Origin: JAPOUP01 sp965203605
Lineage (GTDB): Bacteria > Pseudomonadota > Alphaproteobacteria > Rhodobacterales > Rhodobacteraceae
Direction of reading: 5' to 3'
Length of the DNA: 64,000 bases
NCBI GenBank assembly: GCA_965203605.1
Contig: OZ241902.1
Location: 3,038,001-3,102,000 of the forward strand
This document shows positions 8,004 to 16,382 of the stretch, piece after piece. A model generated the notes under the pieces. It saw nothing but the letters and a program-made list of their open reading frames with translations, ran no database searches and had not been told where the DNA came from. The first letter of the stretch is position 1; the number at the start of each line of letters is the position of its first letter. The translations under genes were made by a program, and so were the position numbers.

Positions 8004-9245
8004 CTATCCGAGCTTTACGTTGTCGATTCCAACGATTTTGTCGTAGCACCAATACAGAACGAGTACGACCGCCAATAGAATCGCTCCGAGCGCGGCCGCC
8101 AATCCCCAATTGAGGCTGAAGGAAATATGATAGGCGATCCGATTGGAGATGAAGACGCCCTTGATGCCGCCAACGATCTCAGGAGTGATGTAGTAGCCAA
8201 TCGAAAGGATGAACACGAGAATCGACCCTGCACCTATTCCGGGCACCGATTGGGGGAAGTAGACACGCCAGAACGCGGTCCAGTCCGTGGCCCCCAGGGA
8301 CTTCGCCGCACGCATATACGCCGATGGGATGGTCTGCATCACAGCATACATCGGCAGTATCATGAACGGGAGCAGGATATGCGTCATCGCCACGATAGTG
8401 CCAAACTGGTTGTTGATCATCACCAGCCGCCCATCATCCGCCACCAGGCCCAGCCAAACCAGAGTGTCGTTGATAACGCCCTGCTGCTGCAGAAGCACCT
8501 TCCAGGCGGAGGTCCGCACCAGCAGGGATGTCCAGAAGGGAAGAAGTACCAGAATGAGGAGCAGGTTCGACTTTCGAAGCGGAAGGTTCGAAAGAAGGTA
8601 GGCTACCGGATACCCCAAAACTATGCAGGTGAATGTGATCACAAGCGACATCCAGACGGTGCGCCCGAATAGCTTGATCAGTATTCGCTTGCCTTCAGGC
8701 TGCGCCGCCGGGCCGTCTGGCGTAAGCCGCATATCCACGGCATTCAGAAAATATCCGGGCGTGACACGCCGGGAATGAGTCTGGATCGTCTTCCAGATCT
8801 CTACGTCCGCCCAACCGTCATGCAGCTCGATGAGCCTGTCCCTGAACGGCGCATCCTCCACGGGATCCCATCTGGCGACCCGTCGACCCGATTTACGGAA
8901 CATCGAGGACATGCCCGTATGTTCGTAATTCAGCCGAGTGCCGACCTTCGTGTGGTTCTTTGCCCGGACCGCCGCAATCATGTCGCGCACAAGGGCATCG
9001 TAGACGGGCTCTTCAGGCAATTCGCCTGTCGAGGCATCCCAATCGCCCAGCGCCCGAACGGTCAGGGGAAGTGTGTCCGCGACCAGGTCATTTTCCACGG
9101 AGCGCCATAGCATCTGCCCGATCGGCACAACGAACGTGACAAGGACAAAGGCGAGAAGCGGCGCGATCAACAGCAGCGCACGCGCCTTATGCATTCGAAG
9201 TGCCCGGGCCAGCGAACGCTTCAGCGGCGTGCCGTCAGCCGACAT
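8004..9245 (-). CDS. ABC transporter permease, spermidine/putrescine type (PotB-like)
   Basis: Partner permease of the polyamine-type importer. The first helix (ARALLLIAPLLAFVLVTFVVPIG) is followed by a hydrophilic segment of about 150 residues, predicted to lie in the periplasm. Five further helices carry the ATPase-contact loop AAKSLGATDWTAFWRVYFPQSVPGI. The ATG at 9245 is chosen because an upstream start would overlap the DUF1330 gene. Length is 413 aa. The periplasmic insertion is not found in the E. coli protein but recurs in rhodobacterial homologues. Confidence 0.9.
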   Translation of the reverse strand: MSADGTPLKRSLARALRMHKARALLLIAPLLAFVLVTFVVPIGQMLWRSVENDLVADTLPLTVRALGDWDASTGELPEEPVYDALVRDMIAAVRAKNHTKVGTRLNYEHTGMSSMFRKSGRRVARWDPVEDAPFRDRLIELHDGWADVEIWKTIQTHSRRVTPGYFLNAVDMRLTPDGPAAQPEGKRILIKLFGRTVWMSLVITFTCIVLGYPVAYLLSNLPLRKSNLLLILVLLPFWTSLLVRTSAWKVLLQQQGVINDTLVWLGLVADDGRLVMINNQFGTIVAMTHILLPFMILPMYAVMQTIPSAYMRAAKSLGATDWTAFWRVYFPQSVPGIGAGSILVFILSIGYYITPEIVGGIKGVFISNRIAYHISFSLNWGLAAALGAILLAVVLVLYWCYDKIVGIDNVKLG

Positions 9246-9276
9246 CACCGTTTCTATCCGCGTGGCGTCAGACAAG

Positions 9277-9564
9277 TCAGGAACCTTCCACCAAAATGAC
9301 GGTACTTTCAGCGCAGCGGCGACGGATCTCCGCCACCTCCTGGTATTCCGGATCATTGTAGGCGGCAAGGGCCGCTTCGTAGCTCGGAAACTCCATCACA
9401 ACATGCCGACTACCGATGTCTCCCTCGACATTCCTGTGCCTTCCACCGCGAACGAGAAACCGGCCCCCCATCCGCTCGAGAATTGGTGTATCCCGGCGAA
9501 CGTATTCGGGATAGCCTTCGGCGTCGGTCACATCGATATGGGCAATGATGTAGCCTTTGGGCAT
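9277..9564 (-). CDS. DUF1330 domain protein
   Basis: Small protein of 95 aa starting MPKGYIIAHIDVTDAEGYPEYV. It has the dimeric alpha/beta-barrel DUF1330 pattern: GGRFLVRGGRH, VVMEFPSYEAALAAYNDPEYQEVAEIRR and a final VILVEGS. The family lacks a defined reaction. The gene sits between the substrate-binding protein and the PotB-like permease (62 bp after the former, 31 bp before the latter), so it is co-transcribed with the transporter. A role on the transported compound is possible but only inferred from position. Confidence 0.85.
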   Translation of the reverse strand: MPKGYIIAHIDVTDAEGYPEYVRRDTPILERMGGRFLVRGGRHRNVEGDIGSRHVVMEFPSYEAALAAYNDPEYQEVAEIRRRCAESTVILVEGS

Positions 9565-9625
9565 AATACCTGGTCCCAGACGGCGGGAACGGGCCGGATG
9601 GCCCGTCCCTACGTCAATCATGCAT

Positions 9626-10738
9626 TCACTGTGCCAGCCACGCCTGGAATTTGGCGTCGATGTCGTCGCGGTAGTCTGCCCAGAACTCGTAGTTGTAGAG
9701 GATCGTGTTTCTGACGTTGTCAGGATCCGTCGGCATGTGCGGCGCCATGTCAATTCCGAGGTCCGCATGCTTGCCTACGAGGGGTGCCGAGCTTGCCCGA
9801 GCCGGGCTGTAGGAGATGTATTTGGCCTGATCGGCAAGACGCTGCGTATCGGTGGCGAACCGGAGGTAGTGAAGGGCGCGTGCCTCCCGCTCCGGGCTGA
9901 GCCCCGCCGGAATGATCCAACCGTCAAGGTCGAAGACCTGAGAATCCCACAACATGGCGACAGGCTGCTGCTGCTCCTCAATGAGAGAGAACAGGCGGCC
10001 ATTGTAGGTCGAGCCCATCACGACTTCACCATCTGCCAGCAGCTGCGGTGTATCAGCGCCTGACGACCACCAGATCACATCATCCTTGATGGTGGCAAGC
10101 TTGGCTAGCGCACGGTTCTGTCCCTCTTCCGTAGCAAGAACCTCGTAGAGATCTTCCCTCGCCACGCCATCACAGAGAAGTGCCCATTCCATGTTGTTGA
10201 TCGGTCTCCGTTCAAGGGAACGTTTGCCCGGATAGGCCTCGCTATCGAAGACATCGCAGACACTTGTGGGAGGCGTGTCCCCGACCATATCTGTACGGTA
10301 ACCGAAAGTCGTCGAGTAAACGATGTTCGGAACGTAGCATTCGCTTACCATGAATTCGCCGAAGTCCTCGGATGCAGGTGTTCCGTCGGGAGCCGGCTCC
10401 AGCATTGTGTCGGGGTCAATGACCATGGCCAATCCTTCATCGCACAGACGGATCGCGTCGGCAGCCACGGTATCGACGACATCCCAGGTGATGTTGTTGG
10501 CCTCGTTCATCGCCCTCAGTTTGGCAACAGCCTCGTTGGAGCTGTCATCCGTGATGATCGTCACTCCTGTCATCTCAGTATACGGCTCATGGTACGCCCG
10601 GATCTGCGACTTCGTGTAGGCGCCGCCCCAGCTGACGACGGTCAATTCATCGACCATGTCCTCAGCAAACGCCGGGCCTGCGGCGAACGCTGTGCCGACA
10701 AGCGCAAGAAGTGTCCTGTTTTGCATTCTGTTCTGCAT
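9626..10738 (-). CDS. ABC transporter substrate-binding protein, spermidine/putrescine type (PotD-like)
   Basis: Periplasmic binding protein of 370 aa. The signal peptide MQNRMQNRTLLALVGTAFAAGPAFA is followed by the mature start EDMVDELTVVSWGGAYTKSQ, typical of PotD/PotF-like proteins. Domain residues include GYRTDMVGDTPPTS and MEWALLCDGVA, and the C-terminal RALHYLRFATDTQRLADQAKYISYSPAR hinge region is also typical. An AAGGAG ribosome site lies nine bases before the first ATG. It follows the ATPase gene and precedes the DUF1330 gene, so the order is ATPase, binding protein, DUF1330, permease, permease. The substrate may be a polyamine or another small cationic or carboxylated compound. Confidence 0.92.
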   Translation of the reverse strand: MQNRMQNRTLLALVGTAFAAGPAFAEDMVDELTVVSWGGAYTKSQIRAYHEPYTEMTGVTIITDDSSNEAVAKLRAMNEANNITWDVVDTVAADAIRLCDEGLAMVIDPDTMLEPAPDGTPASEDFGEFMVSECYVPNIVYSTTFGYRTDMVGDTPPTSVCDVFDSEAYPGKRSLERRPINNMEWALLCDGVAREDLYEVLATEEGQNRALAKLATIKDDVIWWSSGADTPQLLADGEVVMGSTYNGRLFSLIEEQQQPVAMLWDSQVFDLDGWIIPAGLSPEREARALHYLRFATDTQRLADQAKYISYSPARASSAPLVGKHADLGIDMAPHMPTDPDNVRNTILYNYEFWADYRDDIDAKFQAWLAQ

Positions 10739-10815
10739 ATTGCGATTCTCCTTTTGATCCCCGTGTCACCGTCCCTCCAGGTCTCGGGGCAAGACCAAAA
10801 TGAAGGGTGTCTTTG

Positions 10816-11916
10816 TCAGGCGTCGAGCGCCCGGCAGTCCTGCGGACGCCAACCGATCTCGAGCTTCTGGCCAGGTTGCAGCCGCCGCTGGCCCGGAGCG
10901 TTACGGGTCTTGGCGACAAATTCCTCATTTCCGGCCACCTTGAGCCGGGTGCGGAACGTGTCACCCATATAGATGAACTCCATCACTTCGGCCCGCACCG
11001 TATGCGCTTCGGCCGGAAGACGGTCCCTATCGAATTCCACCCGTTCGGGACGGATGGAGACCCTTGTACGCGCACCGACACCTGAGACGTTGACCGGAAC
11101 CGTATCTATGACCTCTCCATCGTCCAATGTCACCTCGGCGGTTTCTCCATCCATCTTCGTGACTGTGCCCATAAGCGTGTTGTTCTCGCCAATGAACTGG
11201 GCGACGAAACTGTTCCGAGGACTCTCGTAGAGTTCGTCCGGTGCCGCGACCTGTTGAATCACCCCGTCATTGAATACCGCCACCCGGTCAGACATTGTCA
11301 ATGCCTCAGTCTGGTCATGGGTCACATAGACCACCGTGATTCCCAACCCATCCACGATATGCTTTATTTCAAACTGCATATGCTCACGCAGCTGCTTGTC
11401 CAGCGCCCCGAGAGGCTCATCCATCAGGACCAGTTCCGCTTCGTACACGAGGGCGCGGGCAAGTGCGATCCGTTGCTGCTGTCCTCCAGAAAGCTGCGCG
11501 GGGCGACGACCTCCAAATTCGCCCATCTGAACCATGTCGAGGGCGCGCCTTACCTTTCCTTCCCGTTCGGCCCTTGGAATCCTGCGAACCTCAAGCGGAA
11601 AGCTGAGATTCTCGGCAACTGTCATATGCGGGAACAGCGCATAGTTCTGGAACACCATCCCAATACCACGCTTATGCGGTGGAATGTTGTTGATGCTCAC
11701 ACCGCCCAGACGAATGTCACCATGGGTAGCGGTCTCAAATCCTGCCAACATCATCAGGCAGGTGGTCTTTCCAGACCCCGATGGTCCCAGCATCGTGAGG
11801 AATTCGCCTTTCTGCAAGGACAGGTTCAGGTCCCTTACGACAAGCGTCTCTCCATCATAGCTCTTCTGCACGCGGTCGAATTCCACGAATGCGCCATCTG
11901 TACCTGTGGAAGCCAA
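10816..11916 (-). CDS. ABC transporter ATP-binding protein (PotA-like)
   Basis: Cytoplasmic ATPase powering the importer. It has Walker A GPSGSGKT, Q-loop VFQNYALFPHMTV, signature LSGGQQQRIALARAL, Walker B LVLMDEPLGALD, switch His in YVTHDQTEA, then a C-terminal TOBE domain. The start is set at a TTG (11914-11916) because AGGAGG lies six bases upstream. A GTG at 12021 would add 35 non-conserved residues with no good ribosome site. Length is 366 aa. It is the first gene of the transporter operon. Confidence 0.92.
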   Translation of the reverse strand: MASTGTDGAFVEFDRVQKSYDGETLVVRDLNLSLQKGEFLTMLGPSGSGKTTCLMMLAGFETATHGDIRLGGVSINNIPPHKRGIGMVFQNYALFPHMTVAENLSFPLEVRRIPRAEREGKVRRALDMVQMGEFGGRRPAQLSGGQQQRIALARALVYEAELVLMDEPLGALDKQLREHMQFEIKHIVDGLGITVVYVTHDQTEALTMSDRVAVFNDGVIQQVAAPDELYESPRNSFVAQFIGENNTLMGTVTKMDGETAEVTLDDGEVIDTVPVNVSGVGARTRVSIRPERVEFDRDRLPAEAHTVRAEVMEFIYMGDTFRTRLKVAGNEEFVAKTRNAPGQRRLQPGQKLEIGWRPQDCRALDA

Positions 11917-12141
11917 GCGGTCCCTCCTATCTCCGGCAGTCTCCCGCGCCGATGTCGGGCCCCGTTTCCCAATCCAAACAGAAGTCTGCGCTTCCTGCAA
12001 GCGATAGTTTGACCAGGACACTGGAGGACTTCGCCTTATGCTCCTTTGTTTCAGTCCGGGGTCTGGGATTCAAGGCTTCCGACCTTGGAAACCGCCAGCA
12101 ATCAAATGTGACCAGATGAACCCATCGAACTGACCGGTGGT

Positions 12142-12681
12142 CTAGAGATCGATTCCGTCGGTCGCCTGCAACATCGCACGTTCGCGCAGGAAAGGATGGT
12201 GTTTAAGCGCTTTACGTAGTGTGATCTGCGCCAAAGCCACCCGGCCTTGCCGAAACAGAATCACTGCCTTGCCACTCAGGGCTCCAAAATGCCGCGGCTC
12301 ACGCGACAGGACCTCCGCTACATCCGCCAATGATGCCTCAAGGTCACCAAGAAGGAAGTGGACTGTCGCCCGCTGGTTCCAGCCCTCCGTGTAGTCAGGC
12401 CAACCACCTACAAGTCGATTGAGGTGCAGAATGGCCCCGAGATAGTCGCCGGCCCGGCACCGGACCAACGCCGAATCCAGAACTTCCTGGGCCGCCGCGT
12501 CCGGTGCCATGAGCCAAATCCGCCAGATTTCAGAGGAAAGCGCATCAGCCTCGGACTGGCTTCGTGCCTGAGCGAGCCTCGACATCAGCTCCTCGTAACG
12601 TTCATTGCTGGCATGGCCAGCGAACGTGGAGAGGCACGTCGCGATTGCCCAGACCGCCACAAGTCCCGGAACCGATCTCAT
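12142..12681 (-). CDS. TPR-repeat protein, exported
   Basis: Predicted periplasmic or membrane-anchored tetratricopeptide protein of about 179 aa. The chosen start gives MRSVPGLVAVWAIATCLSTFAGHA, a credible signal peptide; starts at 12711 and 12726 are alternatives. TPR helices are visible in ALVRCRAGDYLGAILHLNRLVGGWPDYTEGWNQRATVHFLLGD and the following LEASLADVAEVLSREPRHFGALSGKAVILFRQGR. Such one-gene TPR proteins are common in alphaproteobacteria, with no assigned reaction. It lies between glpK and the ABC operon, transcribed alone. Confidence 0.75.
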   Translation of the reverse strand: MRSVPGLVAVWAIATCLSTFAGHASNERYEELMSRLAQARSQSEADALSSEIWRIWLMAPDAAAQEVLDSALVRCRAGDYLGAILHLNRLVGGWPDYTEGWNQRATVHFLLGDLEASLADVAEVLSREPRHFGALSGKAVILFRQGRVALAQITLRKALKHHPFLRERAMLQATDGIDL

Positions 12682-12897
12682 AACCCAAGTTATCCTGCCG
12701 ACGATATCCATGTCCAGAACCGTCATCCGTATTTCCGTCGACTGGAGATCGGAACCACTGACCATGCTTCGCGCCAACCTGAACGAACGCCAATGAGCGA
12801 CTGGTTGTGTCGTCAACATCGATACGGTTGCGAACCATGAGGTGAGAGAGGCGTGAGGGGAAACGGACTCACGGCGGGACTCAACGTGCCTTGCCGT

Positions 12898-14385
12898 TCA
12901 TTGCTGATGAAGGAGACGCTGGACTGCCTCCTTCCATGCCGCGTAACGCCGGTCCCGGACTTCCATGTCCATGCCCGGTTCAAATCGTCGATCAAGCGCC
13001 CATTGCGAGGCGAATCCCGCCTTCCCTGGGTAGAGTCCGGCATACATCCCTGCTAGCCACGCCGCTCCCAGCGCAGTCGTCTCCAATAGCTGCGGCCTGT
13101 CTACGGGCGCGTCGAGGATGTCGGAGAGAAACTGCATGGTCCAATCCGAGGCGCTCATCCCTCCATCGACCCGCAGTAGGGATTTTCCGGCACCAACCAA
13201 ATCAGCTTGCATCGCCTCCATAAGATCCCGTGTCTGGAACCCCACGCTTTCAAGAGCGGCACGGGCGAATTCGTTCGGACCTGAATTCCGGGTGAGTCCG
13301 AACACCGCCCCCCTACAATCAGCGTTCCAGTAAGGTGCGCCCAGCCCGGTGAACGCAGGAACCAGGATCAGGTCCTGGGCGGAATCAGCGGCCTCGGCCA
13401 TCTCCTGCGTCCGTTCGGCGGCTTCGACAATCCCTAGCCCGTCTCGCAGCCATTGCACGACCGCTCCTGCTATGAAGATCGAGCCCTCAAGCGCATAGGT
13501 CGGCTGACCGTCAAGTTGATAACCAATCGTCGTCAGAAGCCGGTTCCTTGACGCCACTGGTTGTTCACCTGTGTTCAGCAACGCGAAGCATCCTGTTCCG
13601 TAGGTGGACTTAAGCATTCCGCGCTGGAAACAGGCCTGACCCACGGTCGCCGCCTGCTGGTCACCCGCAACCCCCAGTATCGGAATGGCAGCCCCGAACA
13701 CCTTCGTCCCGGTTAGCCCGAATTCGGCCGCGCAGTCCCTGACATCCGGAAGCATCGCCATCGGGATGTCCAGCAGTTCGCAGATCGCCGCACTCCACTT
13801 GCCTCTCCTGATATCATAGAGCAAGGTTCGAGCCGCGTTCGTCGCGTCGGTTACATGGGATTCTCCACCGGTCAACCTCCATATCAGGTAGGTGTCTACG
13901 GTTCCGAACAGCAGGTCGCCCCGCTCGGCCATCTTCCTCGCGCCTTGGACGTTGTCGAGTATCCACTTCAGCTTCGTTCCGGAAAAGTATGGATCGAGCA
14001 ACAGTCCGGTGATCTCGGCCACCGTCGACTCGCTGCCTTCAGCCTTTAGTTTCCGGCAGATATCCGATGTGCGCCTGTCCTGCCAGACGATGGCGTTATG
14101 CACCGGATTTCCCGTATCCCGTTCCCAGACAATGGTGGTTTCGCGCTGGTTTGTGATTCCGATACCTACGATTTCCCGGGCCTCCACGCCGGACTTCGCG
14201 AGTGCCCCCAGGCAGGTTTCCACGGTAGTGCGCCAGAGATCTTCAGGGTCGTGCTCCACCCACCCGGATTCCGGGTAATGTTGTGGAAACTCGCGTTGGT
14301 CGACGGCCTTCACTCGCATTTCGCTGTCAAAAACGATAGCCCGACTCGACGTCGTTCCCTGGTCGATGGCAAGAATGTGGGTCAT
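12898..14385 (-). CDS. glpK: Glycerol kinase
   Basis: Converts glycerol to sn-glycerol 3-phosphate with ATP in the cytoplasm. Sugar-kinase (FGGY) signatures are intact: N-terminal phosphate loop AIDQGTTSSRAIVFD, substrate residues in NQRETTIVWERDTG, and adenosine-site blocks GVAGDQQAATVGQACF, STYGTGCF and LVPAFTGLGAPYWN. Length 495 aa is typical. No glpD, glpF or glpR is adjacent, so it is a stand-alone copy here. Start ATG gives MTHILAIDQ. Confidence 0.96.
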   Translation of the reverse strand: MTHILAIDQGTTSSRAIVFDSEMRVKAVDQREFPQHYPESGWVEHDPEDLWRTTVETCLGALAKSGVEAREIVGIGITNQRETTIVWERDTGNPVHNAIVWQDRRTSDICRKLKAEGSESTVAEITGLLLDPYFSGTKLKWILDNVQGARKMAERGDLLFGTVDTYLIWRLTGGESHVTDATNAARTLLYDIRRGKWSAAICELLDIPMAMLPDVRDCAAEFGLTGTKVFGAAIPILGVAGDQQAATVGQACFQRGMLKSTYGTGCFALLNTGEQPVASRNRLLTTIGYQLDGQPTYALEGSIFIAGAVVQWLRDGLGIVEAAERTQEMAEAADSAQDLILVPAFTGLGAPYWNADCRGAVFGLTRNSGPNEFARAALESVGFQTRDLMEAMQADLVGAGKSLLRVDGGMSASDWTMQFLSDILDAPVDRPQLLETTALGAAWLAGMYAGLYPGKAGFASQWALDRRFEPGMDMEVRDRRYAAWKEAVQRLLHQQ

Positions 14386-14441
14386 CTTGATTTCCGGTAA
14401 GCAGCCGCTACTGTAGACATTTGTCCAGACTCACCCAAAGG

Positions 14442-14681
14442 TCACCAACCAGGCTCCCGTTTACGAATCAGATACGCTCTCGCACTTCCATCCGGTTCCA
14501 CGCCCATAAACTCATGTCCGCTCTCGTCACAGAAATGGGGTACATCCACAACCGCCGCCGGATCATCCGCGACAAGCCGCAATACAGATCCTTCGGGCAT
14601 TCCCTGAAGCCGCTTGCGAGCCTTCAGAACCGGCAAAGGGCATAGGTATCCGCGTGTATCGAGTTCAGAGTCAATCTGCAT
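14442..14681 (-). CDS. tusA: TusA/SirA-family sulfurtransferase
   Basis: Small sulfur-carrier protein of 79 aa. The fold-defining motif RGYLCPLPVLKARKRL contains the CPxP with the sulfur-binding cysteine, followed by GSVLRLVADDPAAVVDVPHFCDESGHEF. It starts at MQIDSELDTRGYLCP. Members relay persulfide sulfur for tRNA thiolation or molybdenum-cofactor enzymes. It lies 56 bp from glpK on the same strand and 600 bp from the divergent ccdA, a pairing that recurs in alphaproteobacteria. Confidence 0.88.
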   Translation of the reverse strand: MQIDSELDTRGYLCPLPVLKARKRLQGMPEGSVLRLVADDPAAVVDVPHFCDESGHEFMGVEPDGSARAYLIRKREPGW

Positions 14682-14711
14682 CGCAACCTGAACTAGGCGA
14701 ATTGTCACCAC

Positions 14712-15287
14712 CTGTCCACAGAGATGTGACGCATATCTTAGATGACCTCAGCCAAATCATTCACTATCACAGTCAAACGGTAGCGGACGAATCCGAAGGG
14801 AGCTTTCGAATGGAAGAACTTCGCAGGCCCGGCACAAGATGCTGGTGTCCATAGGATAGCAGGATCATGGGCCGCTCTCCCATAAGCTCACTGCGCTTCT
14901 GGACTGACCACATTACCGGACAAGGGCCAGCTTCGCGGCAATACTCAGGACCGACGTCATGCAGATCCAGGTGCGAGCCATATCGATCGCTGCCAATCGC
15001 CGCGACCAATGCGCTACACAAATGCATCGGCGTGGTTGCCGATCCGATCGCTCCTACTGGTCTGGCACCAGCTGCGTCGCGGAGTGTCGCCCTTTCGGGG
15101 CGCAATTCCTCCAGCGCTCCTGGTTTGCTGCGGCGCCCGTCGACCTAATGGAACCTCCGTTCTGGACAGGACCAGCTTCCGACGTCCCCTGGACCGTAGA
15201 TGAAAATCCACTCCATCCGGGAATGTGGGTTGATGAATCTCCGACATCCTATGGAACTGCAACCACTCCTGGACCGAAAGTGGAAGA
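14712..15287. other. Long non-coding stretch between tusA and ccdA
   Basis: No supported gene was found in about 575 bp. Open frames exist on both strands (minus 14773-15105, plus 14867-15148), but their translations show no recognised family. They are rich in Ser/Arg/Pro and lack convincing ribosome sites. The stretch should contain the divergent promoters of tusA and ccdA. It could hold a decayed gene that I could not identify. Confidence 0.5.
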
Positions 15288-16040
15288 ATGTTCGGCATAG
15301 ACATTATTGACGCCAGCCTGATTCCTGCCATGACCATTGCAGTAGCAGCGGGATTCCTGTCCTTCCTCAGCCCATGCGTCCTACCGATCGTGCCGCCGTA
15401 TCTCGCCTATATGGGCGGCATCACAGTCGGAAACATGGCTGAAGACATGGCTGCGCGGCGTCGGGCCCTTTTTTCAGCGGTCTCGTTCGTTCTGGGCCTG
15501 TCGACCGTCTTTCTGTTTCTGGGCTTCACCGCCTCGGCATTGGGACGGGTTTTCCTTCAGAACCAGCAGTTGTTCGTCGTCATCGCGGGACTCGTTATCA
15601 TGGTGTTCGGTGCGCACTTTCTCGGCATCATCCGAATTGGACTCATGGATCGGGAATTGCGCCTTGATGCGGGTGAACGGGGTGGATCGGCGCTCGGAGC
15701 CTATGTCCTTGGCCTTGCGTTCGCGTTCGGTTGGACGCCCTGTATCGGCCCGCAGCTCGGAACGATCCTGACATTGGCGGCGACAGAAACAAGTCTGGTC
15801 CGAGGTACCACGCTGCTCGGAACATACGCTCTTGGCCTTGGTATCCCATTCCTGCTCGTTGCAGCCTTCTTTCCGCGGATGACCTGGTTCATGGATTGGA
15901 TGAAGCGACACATGGACAGAATCGAACGGTTGACGGGACTGCTCCTATGGACGGTCGGCATCATGATGCTGACAGGACAGTTCAGCGCGTTTTCGCTCTG
16001 GCTCCTGGAAAACATCCCGGTTCTTGCCAACCTGGGCTGA
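15288..16040 (+). CDS. ccdA: Cytochrome c biogenesis protein CcdA
   Basis: Six-helix inner-membrane thiol reductase that passes electrons from thioredoxin to periplasmic disulfide proteins for cytochrome c maturation. The two redox cysteines sit in the family motifs FLSFLSPCVLPIVPPYLAYMGG (near residue 28) and FAFGWTPCIGPQLGTIL (near 147). The prolines following them are intact. Length 250 aa matches the short CcdA form without a thioredoxin domain. A cysG gene follows on the same strand after 340 bp without a recognisable gene. Confidence 0.94.
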   Translation: MFGIDIIDASLIPAMTIAVAAGFLSFLSPCVLPIVPPYLAYMGGITVGNMAEDMAARRRALFSAVSFVLGLSTVFLFLGFTASALGRVFLQNQQLFVVIAGLVIMVFGAHFLGIIRIGLMDRELRLDAGERGGSALGAYVLGLAFAFGWTPCIGPQLGTILTLAATETSLVRGTTLLGTYALGLGIPFLLVAAFFPRMTWFMDWMKRHMDRIERLTGLLLWTVGIMMLTGQFSAFSLWLLENIPVLANLG

Positions 16041-16382
16041 TACTCGACCGGCGACCACTGTTCGTGTTGATCACTGGAACCGCATATGTCAGCAAATCCC
16101 GTGGCTGGAACGCCGACCGACGCATTCAAGGCAGGACAGTATGCCGCGCACAGTGAAAGACATATCGAAGTCGGAAACAGACGAGTCGCGATCTTGGCAT
16201 GCATGGTGCTTGACACCCAATTCACATCAGGAAAACATCCAAGCAAGAACGCTTGATGGCCGGAGGTGCCGGCTGGGAAGGCGATACTTGATCCAGCTGA
16301 CAGATGTACTTCCGGTCTATGCGACTGGGGCGAATCACCTGCGACCTGCCCGGACTTCCCGGGCCAGAACTCGGACCCCACA
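16041..16382. other. Intergenic stretch ccdA-cysG
   Basis: No gene is supported here. Open frames entering from the flanks are extensions of the ccdA and cysG frames or their antisense. I saw no hairpin with a T-run that would count as a terminator. A cysG promoter is expected but was not resolved. Confidence 0.45.

Noticed and set aside
12022..12141. N-terminal extension of the ABC ATPase to a GTG at 12021
   Set aside because: A TTG with AGGAGG six bases upstream lies at 11916 and directly precedes conserved sequence; the extension has no family support.
14712..15287. Small genes on either strand between tusA and ccdA
   Set aside because: Frames overlap one another, lack ribosome sites and show no recognisable domain.
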